From a virus, in IMG/VR virus record IMGVR_UViG_3300027852_000052, positions 1 to 48,154 of that record: a stretch of DNA of 48,154 bases, one strand, 5' to 3'. The notes under the pieces were generated by a model. It saw only the letters and a program-made list of their open reading frames with translations, was not told the DNA's origin and did not search any database. How positions within the stretch are numbered: the first letter of the stretch is position 1; the number at the start of each line of letters is the position of its first letter. The position numbers and the translations under genes are program-made. Shown piece by piece: positions 1-8,565 of the stretch.

Positions 1-1
1 G

Positions 2-52
2 AAAGGGGGAGAGAAAAAAGAGACAAAAGTGGCGAAACCTAAAAAGGATTAA
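2..52 (+). CDS. Portal protein, C-terminal end only (left-edge duplicate)
   Basis: The reading frame from base 2 encodes the lysine-rich tail of the portal protein and ends at TAA 50-52. It is identical in sense to the last 16 residues of the complete portal gene at 45241-47106. It is a truncated copy produced by the repeat at the window ends, not a separate gene. Confidence 0.85.
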   Translation, partial: KGGEKKETKVAKPKKD

Positions 53-80
53 CATTTTTATAAAGAAAGGATGAAATTTT

Positions 81-887
81 ATGGTAGATGCATTAGTAAA
101 TTTAGATGACGACGGAAAGGTAATAGACATTGATCCTGACGCAAAGCCAGATGGCGATGATATAGACAAGGGTGACCCTACTCCTGGTGAACCTTCAGCA
201 GGTGGTGATGACGGTGACAAGGGTTTGGATGGAGATAAGGATAAGGGTGGTGATCCGTCTCTTGAGGATCTCTTAGAGGCTAAGGATGCTGAAATAAGAG
301 AATTGCGTCAGATGTCTAGAGATAACAAAAGAAAGACAGATACACTAGAGGTGTCGCTGGAGGAGCAAGGCAAGGCCCTTCGGGATGCTAAGATTATTGA
401 GGAAGACCCAGAGGAGGTTGAGAAGGCCAATGCTGCAAGAGATTCACGTAATGAGTATCTAGATAATGTGCTTGAGTTAATGCGTGTAAACTCTAACTAT
501 GCAGATGTTGATGATGTGGTGTCTCAAGATAATGTTGATGATATGGTTCAGGCCTGGGCACTGGCATATCAGGAAGACAATGGTGGTAAGTTGAGTGTAA
601 TCACACGCAACATCGAGGCTGAGATTTGGGGTCATAAGAATCCATATCGTTACTTGTATGATCTCATAAAGAAAACACATCCAACATATAATAAAGAGAA
701 AGGGAGAAAAGTGGATATTGCAAAAGATAAAGATAAAGACCAGCCATCAATAGAGGATATTCCTGGAGGTGGTGGTAGTGATAATGTTGGATGGACTGCA
801 GCCAGAATCGACGGACTCGACGAGGAAGAACTTAACACGGTTCCTGCTGATGTGTACAGTAGATATTTGCGGAATCAGTTAAAGTAG
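81..887 (+). CDS. Scaffold-like acidic capsid assembly protein (left copy)
   Basis: 268 residues. The first ~60 residues are an Asp/Gly/Lys-rich low-complexity linker. Residues ~60-120 are charged and predicted helical or coiled coil (LEDLLEAKDAEIRELRQ). A compact helical C-terminal half follows. There is no catalytic motif. A gene of this size and charge placed exactly between portal and major capsid protein is the usual place for a scaffolding protein, so that role is inferred from position and composition. The ribosome site AAAGGA precedes ATG 81. The right-hand copy at 47135-47953 has 272 residues; the acidic linker differs strongly while the rest is nearly the same, so the linker is the fast-evolving part. 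Confidence 0.65.
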   Translation: MVDALVNLDDDGKVIDIDPDAKPDGDDIDKGDPTPGEPSAGGDDGDKGLDGDKDKGGDPSLEDLLEAKDAEIRELRQMSRDNKRKTDTLEVSLEEQGKALRDAKIIEEDPEEVEKANAARDSRNEYLDNVLELMRVNSNYADVDDVVSQDNVDDMVQAWALAYQEDNGGKLSVITRNIEAEIWGHKNPYRYLYDLIKKTHPTYNKEKGRKVDIAKDKDKDQPSIEDIPGGGGSDNVGWTAARIDGLDEEELNTVPADVYSRYLRNQLK

Positions 888-901
888 GAGGTTAAGAGAA
901 A

Positions 902-1960
902 ATGGCAGAAACAATATTTTTAACAAATGATGCACTCACTAGGAAAAAGTGGGCTAGAGATCTGTTCAAGATTCTGCTTCCTGCGACAGAGATAAATAGT
1001 CTTGTAGGAAGGTCTGCTGAGGATATTATTCAGCTTAGAACAGAACTAGGGAAAGGGGAAGGTGACCAGATAAAGTTTGGTATCAGACTGGCTCTTGCTG
1101 GTGCTGGTCGTGTTGGACGTGAGAAGGTGGAGGGTAATGAGGAGGAGCTTCGCTTTAAGGACTTTAACTGCACAATAGAAGAGCTTAACCATGCAGTTAA
1201 TACCGGCGGGAGGATGGAAGCTCAGAGAATGCCTTATGACCTAATGGTCGAAGCCAAGGACGGGCTACAGTATTGGTGGGCAGATAAGATTTCTGCTTGT
1301 GCTTTTGCACATTTGTGCGGAGATACCACATTTCAGATCAATGGTGTAACATTTGCACAAGATCCAACTGACCCAGATACAGATCATTGGATGCGGGTTA
1401 ATGATGCGGCATCCGATGCGGCAATAACAAGTGCTGAAGTGATAGATTTGTCTTTTCTTGATAGAATGAAACAAAAGGCTAGTCTTCCGACAGGCGCTAA
1501 CTGCGTAAAGGTTCGGCCGCTCAATATTAAAGGCAAGCAGTATTTTCGAGTAATTCTGCATGACTATGTATTTGATAGGCTGCGGCAGAATACAAATGTT
1601 GGCCAGTGGGGTGATTTGCTGCGCAGTGCTAACAAGCTTGCGATGGAGAATGTGGAGATTGAGTATAATGGCATGCTGATTTCAAAGAGTGAGAGAATTA
1701 CTCAGTCTGTTGTAAACGGGACTGATTCAAATGCGGGAACGTTTAGAAACATTCTTGTCGGTGCACAGGCTGCTGTTATGGCATGGGGTGGTGCCGGCGA
1801 GAGCAAGTCCACGACGATGTCTTTTGTACCGTACACCAGTGATGCAAAGAGATTTATGAATGTCAGAGGTGGTGGTATATTTGGCATAAAAAAGGTGGCC
1901 TTTCAGAGTAAGGACTATGGGGTCATAGTTGGGAGTTCCTGGGGTGCTCCGTTAGAATAA
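902..1960 (+). CDS. Major capsid protein, N4-gp56-like family
   Basis: 352 residues. The N-terminus (TNDALTRKKWARDLF), the EDIIQLRTELGKGEGDQI stretch near residues 40-57 and the GNEEELRFKDFNCTIEELNHAV region near 80-100 follow the pattern of the N4-gp56/DUF4043 major capsid family. It would form the icosahedral shell after assembly on the scaffold encoded just upstream. The start has GGAGG 10 bases before ATG 902. It is followed by two small virion-like genes, consistent with a head module. The length is typical of the family. A second, partial copy begins at 47968 because of the terminal repeat. Confidence 0.85.
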   Translation: MAETIFLTNDALTRKKWARDLFKILLPATEINSLVGRSAEDIIQLRTELGKGEGDQIKFGIRLALAGAGRVGREKVEGNEEELRFKDFNCTIEELNHAVNTGGRMEAQRMPYDLMVEAKDGLQYWWADKISACAFAHLCGDTTFQINGVTFAQDPTDPDTDHWMRVNDAASDAAITSAEVIDLSFLDRMKQKASLPTGANCVKVRPLNIKGKQYFRVILHDYVFDRLRQNTNVGQWGDLLRSANKLAMENVEIEYNGMLISKSERITQSVVNGTDSNAGTFRNILVGAQAAVMAWGGAGESKSTTMSFVPYTSDAKRFMNVRGGGIFGIKKVAFQSKDYGVIVGSSWGAPLE

Positions 1961-1976
1961 GTATAAGGAGGGTAAG

Positions 1977-2381
1977 ATGGTTGATTTTTATACAAACAAC
2001 TTTGCTGACAATATAAGGTTAGCAAGAAGTAAACGTCTTGCAGCTCCAACAGATGGTGTATACAATGTGATTCGTATTCCACGATATGCCTTGGTACTAA
2101 GTACCAGGGTGTGGATTACGACTGCTTATACTAATGCTGGAGCTACAATGACTGTTGGGTTCACAGGGAATGGTGAAACAGCGGACCCGGATGCCTTTAT
2201 GACGACAGATTTGTGCGATCCTGATGCAACAGGGATGGCCATTTCATATGCCGGGAATGCTGCTTGTTATGGAGGCAAGTATTTTCAGGATGGTTCTGGA
2301 AGCATATCTGTAACTGTAGATGATAACGGGGGCACCGCAGGAACATTCTATGTCTTTGCGGATTACGTTGTAGTTCATTAA
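1977..2381 (+). CDS. Probable virion decoration/head protein
   Basis: 134 residues, rich in Gly, Ala, Thr and aromatic residues, with alternating beta pattern and no charged helices. The N-terminus MVDFYTNNFADNIRLARSKR is followed by a beta-rich body. It sits directly after the capsid gene with strong AAGGAGG site (start ATG 1977). The next gene (2430-2957) has a similar beta/Ala/Thr composition, so the two may be related decoration or minor capsid proteins. I do not recognise a named family; the role is inferred from position and composition. Confidence 0.55.
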   Translation: MVDFYTNNFADNIRLARSKRLAAPTDGVYNVIRIPRYALVLSTRVWITTAYTNAGATMTVGFTGNGETADPDAFMTTDLCDPDATGMAISYAGNAACYGGKYFQDGSGSISVTVDDNGGTAGTFYVFADYVVVH

Positions 2382-2387
2382 GAAAAT

Positions 2388-2413
2388 GATAAAGTCGAAA
2401 ATCGACTTTTATC
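2388..2413. promoter_or_regulatory. Dyad box 1 (TCG-W5-CGA)
   Basis: Core TCGAAAATCGA at 2395-2405 is flanked by GATAAA on the left and TTTTATC on the right. The result is an almost perfect 26-bp inverted repeat in the 48-base gap between two virion genes, ending six bases before the ribosome site of the second. It is one of nine perfect core copies in the window. Confidence 0.75.
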
Positions 2414-2429
2414 TTGGAGGAGATGTAAA

Positions 2430-2957
2430 ATGGCCGTATTAGATTTAAGGAGAACAGATTTAAGGACAAATATAAGAGAGAATCCGTACTGGATTACATC
2501 TGCAGAGATTGCACCGGCTGCTGATGATGCAGATGCTATTCTGTTTAGCTTTCCTGTCGCCGGTGATGTATTTTTTGTTCATGAGATAGTGGTAGAGGTT
2601 GCCACATTGTTTGCCGGTGGTACAATGGTTGTGGATTTAGGCATTGCTACCATTGCCACTGATGCTATTACTACTGGTGGAGTGGTGGCTAATCAGGATT
2701 TAGATGAGTATATGGCAGCTGCTGAGATTACTCTTACCACTGCTGGTTTTTACCCCGGTGGTGCGATTGCTGTGGATGGAGATGGTGCCATTACTGGAAC
2801 TGACTGGGCACTTGCAAAGGCTGAAGGTACGATCGCAAATCTGCTTATTACTGGCGTAGCTGCTGATGTTCCAGTAGTTTGTGCAACTTTGACAAGTGAT
2901 GACACGATTACTGCTGGTAGTGCATATGTGCATATGCTAGTTAGTAAGCTTCCTTAG
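2430..2957 (+). CDS. Probable virion decoration/minor capsid protein
   Basis: 175 residues, beta-rich with Ala/Thr/Val/Gly repeats (TIATDAITTGGV, AAEITLTTAGFYPGGAI) and few basic residues. There are no enzymatic motifs. The start at ATG 2430 has TGGAGGAG upstream, right after a dyad box. Its position between the capsid protein and the adaptor suggests a head surface or minor head protein. This is an inference from composition and neighbours, not a family match. Confidence 0.5.
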   Translation: MAVLDLRRTDLRTNIRENPYWITSAEIAPAADDADAILFSFPVAGDVFFVHEIVVEVATLFAGGTMVVDLGIATIATDAITTGGVVANQDLDEYMAAAEITLTTAGFYPGGAIAVDGDGAITGTDWALAKAEGTIANLLITGVAADVPVVCATLTSDDTITAGSAYVHMLVSKLP

Positions 2958-2968
2958 AGGTAAATGAT

Positions 2969-3595
2969 ATGAACTTTGGGGTGCTGAAAACCGGAGTTAA
3001 GAGGGTAATACAGGATTCTACATATGATGATCTTGTTGGGGATTGGCTTAACGATGTTGTAGAGGAGCTTGTGGAGGACTTGTGTCCTCCTGGCTTCTTA
3101 AGTATAATTTCTGTGTCTACAGTTGCGGATCAAGCTTACTTAACACTCCCTTCTGCTACATGTGATCGTGTTATTCGTGTTAGCGTGGATGGTACAGAGT
3201 ACGTACCAATAGACTTAACAGAATTGTTTATGTCGTATCCAGACCTTGATGAAGTTGGTGATCCTGTAGAGTTTGCCGTTGAAGGAAACCTGTTATATTA
3301 TCAGGGAATACCAGAGACAGTTACCACTGTTAGCGTGCTATGTAGAAGGCCGGTTGTCCAGATGGTTAGTGCTAGTGACACACCGGATACTATTCCGGTA
3401 TTCCTTCATGGCAAATTACTTATCTCTGGCGCAGCACTTAAAGTTTTTGATGAGATTGAAGATGGTGGAGAAGTTGACGAAATTATGCGGGCTAAGTTAG
3501 AAACTAGATTTGCCGAGGGTGTAGCTATACTTGAAAGGTGGGTAGTAAAAAGGACCAGTCATAAGTCCAGAAGGGATAATAGGTGGAATGTATAA
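2969..3595 (+). CDS. Putative head-tail adaptor protein
   Basis: 208 residues with an N-terminal helical section (VKRVIQDSTYDDLVGDWLNDVVEEL), a central beta section with YVPIDLTELF, and a helical C-terminus around IPVFLHGKLLISGAALKVF. This helix-beta-helix layout, and the position two genes after the capsid, resemble adaptor proteins that bind the portal ring (P22 gp4 or SU10-type). The stop overlaps the next start (TAATG at 3593-3597), so the small basic gene downstream is probably translationally coupled. Function is inferred. Confidence 0.55.
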   Translation: MNFGVLKTGVKRVIQDSTYDDLVGDWLNDVVEELVEDLCPPGFLSIISVSTVADQAYLTLPSATCDRVIRVSVDGTEYVPIDLTELFMSYPDLDEVGDPVEFAVEGNLLYYQGIPETVTTVSVLCRRPVVQMVSASDTPDTIPVFLHGKLLISGAALKVFDEIEDGGEVDEIMRAKLETRFAEGVAILERWVVKRTSHKSRRDNRWNV

Positions 3596-3720
3596 TGGCA
3601 AAAGTAAGTATGTTATCGTTGTCTCGAAGAAAGAGAATAAGTAAGTTGATGAAACTTAGTGCTCGTAAGAAGGGAAGTATGAGCAGAGTTGCTAGACCGC
3701 GGTTACAAAAAAGGAGATAG
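3595..3720 (+). CDS. Very small basic protein (41 aa)
   Basis: ATG 3595 overlaps the stop of the adaptor gene (TAATG). The product is 41 residues with about 17 Lys/Arg, for example SLSRRKRISKLMKLSARKK, and ends QKRR. There is no predicted membrane segment. Its last codons contain the ribosome site AAGGAG used by the GTG start of the next gene, so the three genes form a tight coupled set. The charge suggests DNA contact inside the head or connector, but this is a guess. Confidence 0.6.
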   Translation: MAKVSMLSLSRRKRISKLMKLSARKKGSMSRVARPRLQKRR

Positions 3721-3722
3721 CT

Positions 3723-4628
3723 GTGCGCCCTCGGCATTTAATATATAAACAAACTGAAGGTTTGAACAATGTTTTAGATCCAGCTAGGGTCCCGTATGAC
3801 AAGGAACGTGGCCTTTCCACGCTTACGGCATCTGTGAATGTGGATGTGGATAATAGTGGGAATATAAGGAGACGCAAGGGGTTTACCTTGCAAAAAACTG
3901 GTGACTTTCACAGCTTGTATTGTGTAACCGACTATTGTCTGTGTGCGAGTGGTGATGCTTTGTTGGTATTTGGTATAGATTATGAGACTACGGCAATAAG
4001 AAATGTAACAGATGGGGCTCGGCTGGATTATAAACTGGTAAAGGACAAAATTTTTTATTGTAATGGTTTTGAGAAAGGTTATGTAAAGGATAAGCTTAGT
4101 TATGCTTGGGAGTTCCTGGAGTATGTTGGACCAACAACTACGAAGAGTTTTTCTAGTCCTCCCATAGGGCATCTGCTAGAGGTCTGGGACAGCAGAATGT
4201 GGGTTGCACAGTATAATGTTTTGTTTCCTTCAGAACCTTTTGCCTATTCTATGTTTGACTTGAACTCTGGTTATATAGAGCTTTCGGATAGAGCTAGAAT
4301 GGTTAAGGCTGTAAGAGATGGGATGTATATTGGAACAGCTAACGAGATCGTGTTTATTGGTGGAACGACACGTGAACCAACACGTGATGTGGTGGCAGAC
4401 TATGGGGTTGTTGAGGGAACTGTTGTTAGTGTTTCAGGTGATAAGTTAAACCTACCTGCTTTTACTGGAAAAGGTGTTTTGATGTTTGCTACTGCTGAAG
4501 GTATATGTATAGGTGGACCAGGTGGAACTTTTCTTAATTTAACAAGAGAAAAGTTAGACTTTATAGTGTCTAACGAGGGAGCAGCTACTGTAATAGATGA
4601 TAGATATATTTGCACTCTGTTTCCATAG
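3723..4628 (+). CDS. Putative tail stopper/hub protein, beta-propeller-like
   Basis: 301 residues starting with GTG 3723, chosen because AAGGAG lies 9 bases upstream and no other in-frame start is near. The sequence opens with GLNNVLDPARVPYDKERGLS and NVDVDNSGNIRRRKGF, a pattern seen at the start of phage tail-hub proteins that list gene values along a propeller. Repeated short beta strands follow. Position directly after the adaptor fits a head-completion or nozzle protein. The exact family is not certain. Confidence 0.5.
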   Translation: MRPRHLIYKQTEGLNNVLDPARVPYDKERGLSTLTASVNVDVDNSGNIRRRKGFTLQKTGDFHSLYCVTDYCLCASGDALLVFGIDYETTAIRNVTDGARLDYKLVKDKIFYCNGFEKGYVKDKLSYAWEFLEYVGPTTTKSFSSPPIGHLLEVWDSRMWVAQYNVLFPSEPFAYSMFDLNSGYIELSDRARMVKAVRDGMYIGTANEIVFIGGTTREPTRDVVADYGVVEGTVVSVSGDKLNLPAFTGKGVLMFATAEGICIGGPGGTFLNLTREKLDFIVSNEGAATVIDDRYICTLFP

Positions 4629-4637
4629 GAGAATAAA

Positions 4638-5360
4638 ATGACTATAAGAATAAGTGATGGACTTAGATGCTCTCTTATGGGAGACGCATTTTTAAAGGGT
4701 ACAAGTCTTGCATATAGTGATAATGGCGCAAGTCCCGATACAATTACTGATAGTGAGAATAGGTTCCTCACAGCTGGCTTTAAAGTTGGGGATGCAATTA
4801 CTACGACTGGGTCTACGACTGGAGGAAATGATATTAGTGCAGTTGTTTTAACTGCTGTTGCAGCAGGAACTCTTACCTTTGTCACTGGATCTCTTTCAGC
4901 TTCAGAGGCTTTTCTTGCAGCAACAACCTTGACTGGGAATAACGGAGGATCACTTGCCGCTTTGTTCTTGGATGGAGTTCTTGAAATATACTCTGGTTCA
5001 CAACCAAGCGATCCAAATGCGGCAGAGATAGGGACAAAACTGTTGCGTATCACACAGAGTTCCGGGGCTTTTACACCTGGATCTGCAACAAATGGGTTAG
5101 AGTTTAAACAAGTCATACAAGGTACATTATCTAAGAATGCTAGTGAGACTTGGAGTGGTGTTGGTCTTGCTACCGGAACGGCTGGATGGTTTAGATTATA
5201 TGATAATCTGTATCATTCTGGAGCTGTAGCTAGTGCTGTTAGGTTGGATGGATCCGTAGGAACTAGTGGGGCAAATATGATCTTAAGCTCTACAGCTATC
5301 AAGCTTTCTGCTACTACTACAATAGACCAGTTTGATTTGACCTTTCCAGCAAACGCTTAG
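4638..5360 (+). CDS. Virion structural protein, beta-rich
   Basis: 240 residues with high Ala/Thr/Ser/Gly. Residues ~35-65 (SENRFLTAGFKVGDAITTTG) resemble a repeated motif common in phage structural proteins describing a beta sandwich. The C-terminal half (LEIYSGSQPSDPNAAEIG, then WFRLYDNLYHSG) resembles small tail-associated proteins seen in many podovirus and siphovirus genomes. There is no enzyme motif. It has an AGGAG site before ATG 4638 and is the first of three similar small genes. Precise role unknown. Confidence 0.55.
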   Translation: MTIRISDGLRCSLMGDAFLKGTSLAYSDNGASPDTITDSENRFLTAGFKVGDAITTTGSTTGGNDISAVVLTAVAAGTLTFVTGSLSASEAFLAATTLTGNNGGSLAALFLDGVLEIYSGSQPSDPNAAEIGTKLLRITQSSGAFTPGSATNGLEFKQVIQGTLSKNASETWSGVGLATGTAGWFRLYDNLYHSGAVASAVRLDGSVGTSGANMILSSTAIKLSATTTIDQFDLTFPANA

Positions 5361-5377
5361 GATATTAGGAGGTTTGT

Positions 5378-5752
5378 ATGAGTAAGTACATTAACTCTGC
5401 TGGTCAAGATGCCTTACTTGCATGGGTAAGAGATAATTGTAATCTTCTTGTGTTGTGTTCTACATTTCCAACAACGTATACAGAGGCTTATGTTACATAT
5501 AATTTAGGTGAGATTGCTATGACTTCTGGTATGTTTACAGGACCGAGTGATGGGCCAGACGGTAGGTATATACAGGTTGACGAGATTGCAGCTATTGTCA
5601 TTACAGTTGCTGGAACGATATCTCATGTTGCTTTGGTAGACACTGATACATCAGGATTGATTTATGTAACTGAGACAGAAAGTGAGGGTCTTGTTGTTGG
5701 GAACGAGGAGGCACTCAGTGCTTGGAATATTTATGCTGATAATGCTGTTTAG
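5378..5752 (+). CDS. Virion structural protein, small
   Basis: 124 residues, beta-rich: NLLVLCSTFPTTYTEAY, then ITVAGTISHVALVDTDTSGL. There are no charged helices and no catalytic motif. AGGAGG precedes ATG 5378. It lies between two structural genes with almost no spacing, so it is probably part of the same tail or baseplate assembly. The composition resembles the preceding gene's C-terminal half. Function not recognised. Confidence 0.5.
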   Translation: MSKYINSAGQDALLAWVRDNCNLLVLCSTFPTTYTEAYVTYNLGEIAMTSGMFTGPSDGPDGRYIQVDEIAAIVITVAGTISHVALVDTDTSGLIYVTETESEGLVVGNEEALSAWNIYADNAV

Positions 5753-5764
5753 GGGGATTGAAAT

Positions 5765-6325
5765 ATGAGTACGAATATGCTTGGATGCAAAGATAAGTGG
5801 AAATGTGAATTAGAAGTGAATAGACATCTTACTGAACGTGTGGCTGTTTATTCTATTTGGGAGTGGGAGCTGTTCAGAAAGGGAAAGTTAATTTGGGAAA
5901 GCGGCCCAAAGAGTAACAGAGTTGTAACAGAAGGTTTGAATCACTTGCTAGATGTTGGGTTTCATGGTACAGCTGCAACTGGGACATGGTATATCTGTCC
6001 TTTTAATACTGATTATACTGTGCAAGCAGCTGATGTTTACGCGACTCCCGGATATATAGAGTCTGAAGACTATACTGAAGGTACAAGACAGGCGTTTGTA
6101 GAAACTGCTGCGGTGAGTGGATCATTAAACAATAACGCAAACAAGGCTGTATTTTCTATTGACGCTACAACTACGTTGTATGGCGGAGCTTTAGTTAGTG
6201 TTTCGACTAAGGGAGATACAGGCGCAGGAGTTTTATATTGTGCTAGTAATTTTGGAGAAGGTAAGAGTGTGGAAAGTGGTGATACTTTCAAGATAGAACT
6301 TACACTTTCTTTAACTAATCTGTAG
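5765..6325 (+). CDS. Virion structural protein of a widespread phage type
   Basis: 186 residues. The section EGLNHLLDVGFHGTAATGTWYI near residues 60-80 and the later QAFVETAAVSGSLNNNANKAVFSI match a pattern I associate with small phage tail proteins that sit just before the fibre gene (ground for this is recall of the pattern, not a search). It has beta-rich ends and no enzyme motif. It is coupled by spacing to the large fibre gene at 6334. Role in attachment of the fibre is inferred. Confidence 0.5.
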   Translation: MSTNMLGCKDKWKCELEVNRHLTERVAVYSIWEWELFRKGKLIWESGPKSNRVVTEGLNHLLDVGFHGTAATGTWYICPFNTDYTVQAADVYATPGYIESEDYTEGTRQAFVETAAVSGSLNNNANKAVFSIDATTTLYGGALVSVSTKGDTGAGVLYCASNFGEGKSVESGDTFKIELTLSLTNL

Positions 6326-6333
6326 GATTTATT

Positions 6334-8529
6334 ATGGCAACTTACATGTCAAATGGCTCGTATGCTAGTGTGCCGTGTGAGAGTTTAACTGGTTGGACTT
6401 TTGTTACAGGTGGCGCAGGCTCCGGTGTAATTACGCAAGAAGTATATGATGGTGAAGAGTGCTTTAAATATGATACAGGAGCAGCCGCTCCTGGCCGTGC
6501 ACGTAACTACAAAGACCTTGGTACTTTTGGTGAGACTACGATATTTTCAACTAGATTATATCATACTGATTTAGGAATACAAAGCACATATAATATTTTT
6601 GAATTTGAAGTTAATGTAACAGCCGAGTCAATATTTCGTGTGGGTTTTGCCTCTGACGGACTTTTCATATTTGATGGTGATGTATGGAATGAAGTAGGTA
6701 CTAATCTTGTTACATTAGATACATGGCAAGATTGGTCATTTGAAATAGACGCAAGTGTACCAAGTGCTGCTACTTGTAATATATACTTAGGTCATAGTCT
6801 TGTAGCTTCTGGTGTTGATTGTTCAACTACTGGTTATGTCCAAGCAGGTTGGGTAGCTCCTTTTTTGCAGGGTTACTCAATAACAAATCTCGTTTCCTAT
6901 ATAGACTATATGATATTTGGAGACGGTTGGGTTGACTATAGTGTTAAATGGAATAGTGCAGACAAAGCAGCAGATATTGCATTAACAAATGGAGACTTAA
7001 CAGCTTCTCCTACAGTGGGAACAGCGCATGCAGGAGTAAGAGGTCTTCAGAAGTTAGGGCAAGGTAAGTGGTATTGGGAAGTTCTTGTAGATAATCTTGG
7101 CAGTAGTTCTTTAATGGCTGCTGGTGTGTCCTTTGATACTTATGACTTAATATCTAGACTGGGTGCAGCCTCAGATGGTTGGAGTTATACGCCTGTTGGA
7201 CGATCGTTACATGATGGTACTGATGCTATAGTAGGAAGTGCTTATGGTACAAACTCTAGGTTAAGTTTTGCTGTAGACATGTATCAAAGTAAAATGTGGG
7301 TTGGAGTGGATGGCGCATGGCAGGGAGGAGGCAACCCTGTTACAGGTGCAAATCCTACGTTCTCTGGTTTTTATGATTTTGTTTTCCCAACGTGGAGTGG
7401 CTATGATGCAGATGATAGTGTCACTATTGTATTTGACTCTGCAGATTTTGTTTACTCCATCCCGTCAGGTTATGCAGAAGTAGCTTATGATGAAAATCCT
7501 ACTGAGCCTACAGGTTTAATTGAAACTACTCTTAGTGAAACTGCAGGGGCTACAGATGTAATACAGTCGTATCTTACTTACTCACGTAGTATAGAAGAGT
7601 CAGTAGGTGCTACAGATGCGTGGCAGGTTAGCAATCCAATATATTCTGCACTTGCAGAAGAAGCTGGTGTTAGTGATGTATTTGTCGTAACATCTCCTAT
7701 TGAGACGTTGTTAGAAGAAGATGTTGGTGCAACTGATTCTTTTGTAGGTTATAGCTTAAGTACAAGTATTTCTGACTCAGCTCAAGCAAGTGATACTTTT
7801 GTAGGTACTGTATTGGCTGGAGTACTTGCTGAGGGTGTTGGCGCTATAGATCAGTGGGCTACAGAAACAGTTTTACTTATTCAAACAGAGGATGGCAGAC
7901 ATTATGTAAGGGCAGATGTTGCAACTACAGAGACCTCTTATACTGCTCCATTGGGCCAAATAGATGTTGCTTTACCTTTCTTTGATGTAGACATTTTTGG
8001 TGGGGGCTCTCTCGATGTAACTTTGCCCGCATTAACTGTCGACGTTGTTGGAGAAGTAAACGAGTCTGCTGTTGTTGATGTAACTTTACCAAAGTTAGAA
8101 ACTGAGGTTCTTGGTGGAGGTTATTTAGATGCTAGTCTTCCAAGTTTTTCTGCTAGCATAAGTGGTGACATAGAGACACTTAGTACAGTTGATGTAGAAC
8201 TTCCGACTCTTCTTATGAGTTCTTCTGGAAAGGTGGAAGGTGTTTTAACTGCTGATTTTACACTGCCTGCTTTACAATTAACCTGTAATGGAGTTTGCGA
8301 GGACCAGATAAGTGTAGATGTTAGTCTGTATCCCTTACAAGTATCTATTACAGGTATGAATGGAGAACTTGGAACTGTAGAAATAGATCTTCCTATGCTT
8401 GAGGCAGATATAACAGGTGTACCAAGTACAGATGGTTATGGCGCTATTTCTCTTCCTGCTCTTTTAGCGAATGTTCATGGTAGTGCGTGGAGTCTTTACG
8501 ATGATTATGTCATGCGTTTTGTTAGATAA
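6334..8529 (+). CDS. Large tail protein: SPRY-like domain plus two repeat arrays
   Basis: 731 residues. Residues ~1-195 are a beta-rich (lectin-like) N-terminal part. Residues ~203-390 look like a SPRY/B30.2 domain (GKWYWEVLVDN, AGVSFDT, FAVDMYQSKMWVGVDG). Residues ~395-510 hold about six ~20-residue repeats of form LxExxGAxDxF. Residues ~540-720 hold nine repeats of form xDVxLPxLxxxxxG. The sequence therefore runs from binding domain to a rod built of two repeat types. This fits a tail fibre or spike that contacts the host surface, which is an inference. Its stop codon lies inside the next dyad box. Confidence 0.65.
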   Translation: MATYMSNGSYASVPCESLTGWTFVTGGAGSGVITQEVYDGEECFKYDTGAAAPGRARNYKDLGTFGETTIFSTRLYHTDLGIQSTYNIFEFEVNVTAESIFRVGFASDGLFIFDGDVWNEVGTNLVTLDTWQDWSFEIDASVPSAATCNIYLGHSLVASGVDCSTTGYVQAGWVAPFLQGYSITNLVSYIDYMIFGDGWVDYSVKWNSADKAADIALTNGDLTASPTVGTAHAGVRGLQKLGQGKWYWEVLVDNLGSSSLMAAGVSFDTYDLISRLGAASDGWSYTPVGRSLHDGTDAIVGSAYGTNSRLSFAVDMYQSKMWVGVDGAWQGGGNPVTGANPTFSGFYDFVFPTWSGYDADDSVTIVFDSADFVYSIPSGYAEVAYDENPTEPTGLIETTLSETAGATDVIQSYLTYSRSIEESVGATDAWQVSNPIYSALAEEAGVSDVFVVTSPIETLLEEDVGATDSFVGYSLSTSISDSAQASDTFVGTVLAGVLAEGVGAIDQWATETVLLIQTEDGRHYVRADVATTETSYTAPLGQIDVALPFFDVDIFGGGSLDVTLPALTVDVVGEVNESAVVDVTLPKLETEVLGGGYLDASLPSFSASISGDIETLSTVDVELPTLLMSSSGKVEGVLTADFTLPALQLTCNGVCEDQISVDVSLYPLQVSITGMNGELGTVEIDLPMLEADITGVPSTDGYGAISLPALLANVHGSAWSLYDDYVMRFVR

Positions 8530-8551
8530 AAGTCGAATTTCGATATTTATT
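8525..8551. promoter_or_regulatory. Dyad box 2 (TCG-W5-CGA)
   Basis: Core TCGAATTTCGA at 8533-8543, with GATAAA before and TTTATT after. It overlaps the stop codon (8527-8529) of the fibre gene and precedes the AAGGAG site of the next gene. Confidence 0.75.
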
Positions 8552-8565
8552 CAAAAGGAGATAGA

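Larger units (their letters stand above)
1..1088. repeat. Left copy of diverged terminal repeat
   Basis: This stretch matches 47055-48154. The first ~135 bases are essentially identical. After that come scattered substitutions, most of them silent, and a net 12-base in-frame length difference inside the acidic linker of the scaffold-like gene. It contains the portal 3' end, the scaffold-like gene and the capsid 5' end. I read it as the overlap of a circular or headful-packaged genome assembled from more than one strain, because an exact assembly overlap would be identical. Confidence 0.85.

Noticed and set aside
4400-5116. 238-codon open frame on the - strand inside virion genes
   Set aside because: Opposite to a well-formed late gene array, no ribosome site, and Pro/Ser-rich product typical of a shadow frame.
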